From Ailurus styani (lineage: Eukaryota; Chordata; Mammalia; Carnivora; Ailuridae), in the NCBI GenBank assembly GCA_002007465.1, contig LNAC01001854.1, positions 9,364 through 73,363 on the forward strand: a stretch of DNA of 64,000 bases, written 5' to 3'. A model generated the notes under the pieces. It ran no database searches. It was not told where the DNA came from and saw only the letters and a list, made by a program, of their open reading frames with translations. Shown piece after piece: positions 62,389-64,000 of this stretch; position 1 is the first letter of the stretch, and every line of letters begins with the position of its first letter. Both the position numbers and the translations under genes were made by a program.

Positions 62389-64000
62389 TTCCAGCATGAT
62401 TTTAAAAGAAAGGGGGGGTGTTACGAAAAACATTTTTTTTTACTTCCTTAAAGTTTAAAGCATTTCAGACTCATTCATATCTAACTTTTTACTATTGTTT
62501 CTCTTGTTAATTATGAATATAGAGATTGATAGTTCAGTCAGCTTTTAACACCATCTTCCTCTTGAAATGCCAACATTCACTAGGCTTAATGCCCATAAGA
62601 AATAAGAACATTTGTTTTAGTCATGGTACGTTTATCCAGAATTTCTCTGCACCATGTGTACTTTTATCTCTCTGTTTTAACTTTTCTCTCTGAGGTTTTT
62701 GGGTTTTTTAAATTTATTTATTTATATCACCCACTGCCTCATTGCTTTAAATCAATGCTACCGTGTTTCTTTCCTCTTTTTTCCAAGGTTAATTCTGCCA
62801 GTGCAGTTTCTCAACATTACTGCTATCAGGTACTCCTGTGAACAAAATTAACCTGCTCACAGGAATGGTATTCTAGTCTGATAATGATTTGATTTGCTGT
62901 CTCATTATTGATTTGCGCTCCAGCTTTCAGGTTGAAATAGATCAAGTTCCTGACAGGCCCATTACTGTAAAGACCTCCAATCAACTGCTTTCTGCTCTAG
63001 GTCTGTCAGTCAGGCTTTAGTGGGAGATAACCCCTGAGGATATATGTTATCAAGCCTTTTTCATCTCTGCTTTTCATACTGCCAGGACATCCTCTGTAAG
63101 CAATTATGCTTCAGACATGTGTTGTCATCTGACACCCACAACTGGGTCTGTGGATCACATATCTGATGCTTAGAGAAGGCCATTGATGTCATAGGTACTA
63201 GACTGTAATATTGGTTATGCAGTAAAGGAAAAAGGAGATAATTAGAGGTCTGGGTTCATTAGCATGGCTTGATACTCATTCAAAGGTCTCTGTTTTTGAC
63301 ATTTTATATGAAGTGAGGAAGTGAGATGATGGAGCTCTCCTACCTCTATTCTGATTATTTCAGGGGTAGAGTGAATGAGTCATTGTTCTCCAGTTACCAA
63401 ATAGGAACCTCAGTTTGCCTTATCAAATTATCACCATCTCTGTATCAATATGATTAAGTGCCTTCCTGTGCAATTTTCCCATCTCCTCTTATATGGCTTA
63501 GTAAATACTTGCAGAGAGTTATACATTCACTTGTTTAACTTGGCAAACACTTCTTAGTATCTTCAAATTGGCTCAAAATGATTATTTTTAAAGTTGTTTC
63601 TTGCTATGAATCAGAAGCATGTTTTCAGAAAATGTCAGCTGTCCTCGTTTACCAATGATGTCAGATTTCCATGTATTTTTTTGTATATTTCACTCCTTGT
63701 TTGGGGCATGTTGGAAAGAAAAATACCAATATGCATACAATATGCTTACTAACCTCACAACAAGAGAGTTTTAAGAAGGATAAGGTTATCCCTGGGACTA
63801 CATAGGAATACTAATCCGCCTTTTCTTACTTTTCCAGCAGTGCTGAACAATTCATTGTCCTCAAGTCAAACCTTCATACACATGAAGGTTGATCTGGTCA
63901 GTCGTGTGTATCTGCCACTTTCTCGTTTGCTTATTGGCAAGTAGAGCATGTCCTTGGTTCTTTAGACAGACTGAATCTATATGGATGTGGTCCAAGGATA

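Larger units (their letters stand above)
56865..64000. other. Start of the next PHKB intron, open at the window end
   Basis: No further exon was found. The repeats recognised here are listed separately. Stretches 57850-58270, 59411-61044 and 62405-64000 show nothing I can name. Confidence 0.65.

Noticed and set aside
1..64000. CRISPR arrays, prokaryotic operons, phage or plasmid features
   Set aside because: Spliced exons and mammalian repeats throughout exclude a prokaryotic origin, and no regularly spaced short repeats with unique spacers were seen.

Overview
The window is mammalian nuclear DNA, almost certainly from a caniform carnivore and probably a mustelid. About fifteen tRNA-derived carnivore SINEs (Can-SINEs) sit in both orientations, most with intact target-site duplications (TSDs). 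They have the carnivore hallmark head, a CT-rich middle and an AATAAA-rich tail, and several carry the 'ctgcctacttgt' middle that I associate with mustelids. Carnivore-type L1 3' ends, old L1, L2 and MIR copies and one nearly full-length Tigger1 DNA transposon fill most of the rest.

The only gene I can support is PHKB, the beta regulatory subunit of phosphorylase kinase, on the + strand. Thirteen internal coding exons lie between 33941 and 56864. All are intact and flanked by AG/GT splice sites, and their phases join into one open frame. Neither end of the gene is in the window. The first visible exon begins [11 protein letters not shown] and the last ends GMLKIRIG. Bases 1-33940 are read as an upstream intron, because no exon, promoter or CpG island was seen there, and 56865-64000 is the start of a downstream intron. 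Using the published human scheme, in which exons 26 and 27 are mutually exclusive, the visible exons would be 16-28.

The most informative biology is the exon 26/27 pair (52668-52758 and 53707-53797). They are homologous exons of identical length (91 nt) and identical phase. Because 91 is not a multiple of three, joining both gives an in-frame TAA at 53740-53742, and skipping both gives TGG-TAA at the exon 25/28 junction. The reading frame itself therefore permits only one of the two. Other points of interest are an 82-bp diverged copy of the exon 18 donor splice region inside an old L1 in the preceding intron, a SINE insertion carrying what looks like a 3' transduction, and a poly(A)-only insertion inside Tigger1.

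All four single N bases mark assembly problems. A 2.6-kb block is present twice (12714-15283 and 15285-17963, the second itself broken with a 107-bp overlap). A 381-bp block containing most of exon 22 is doubled at 47022-47402 and 47417-47797. An 89-bp piece is copied into an L1 at 10655-10743. These copies differ at only a few bases and look like unmerged haplotypes or contig ends, not biological duplications. I found no previously undescribed system in this window.
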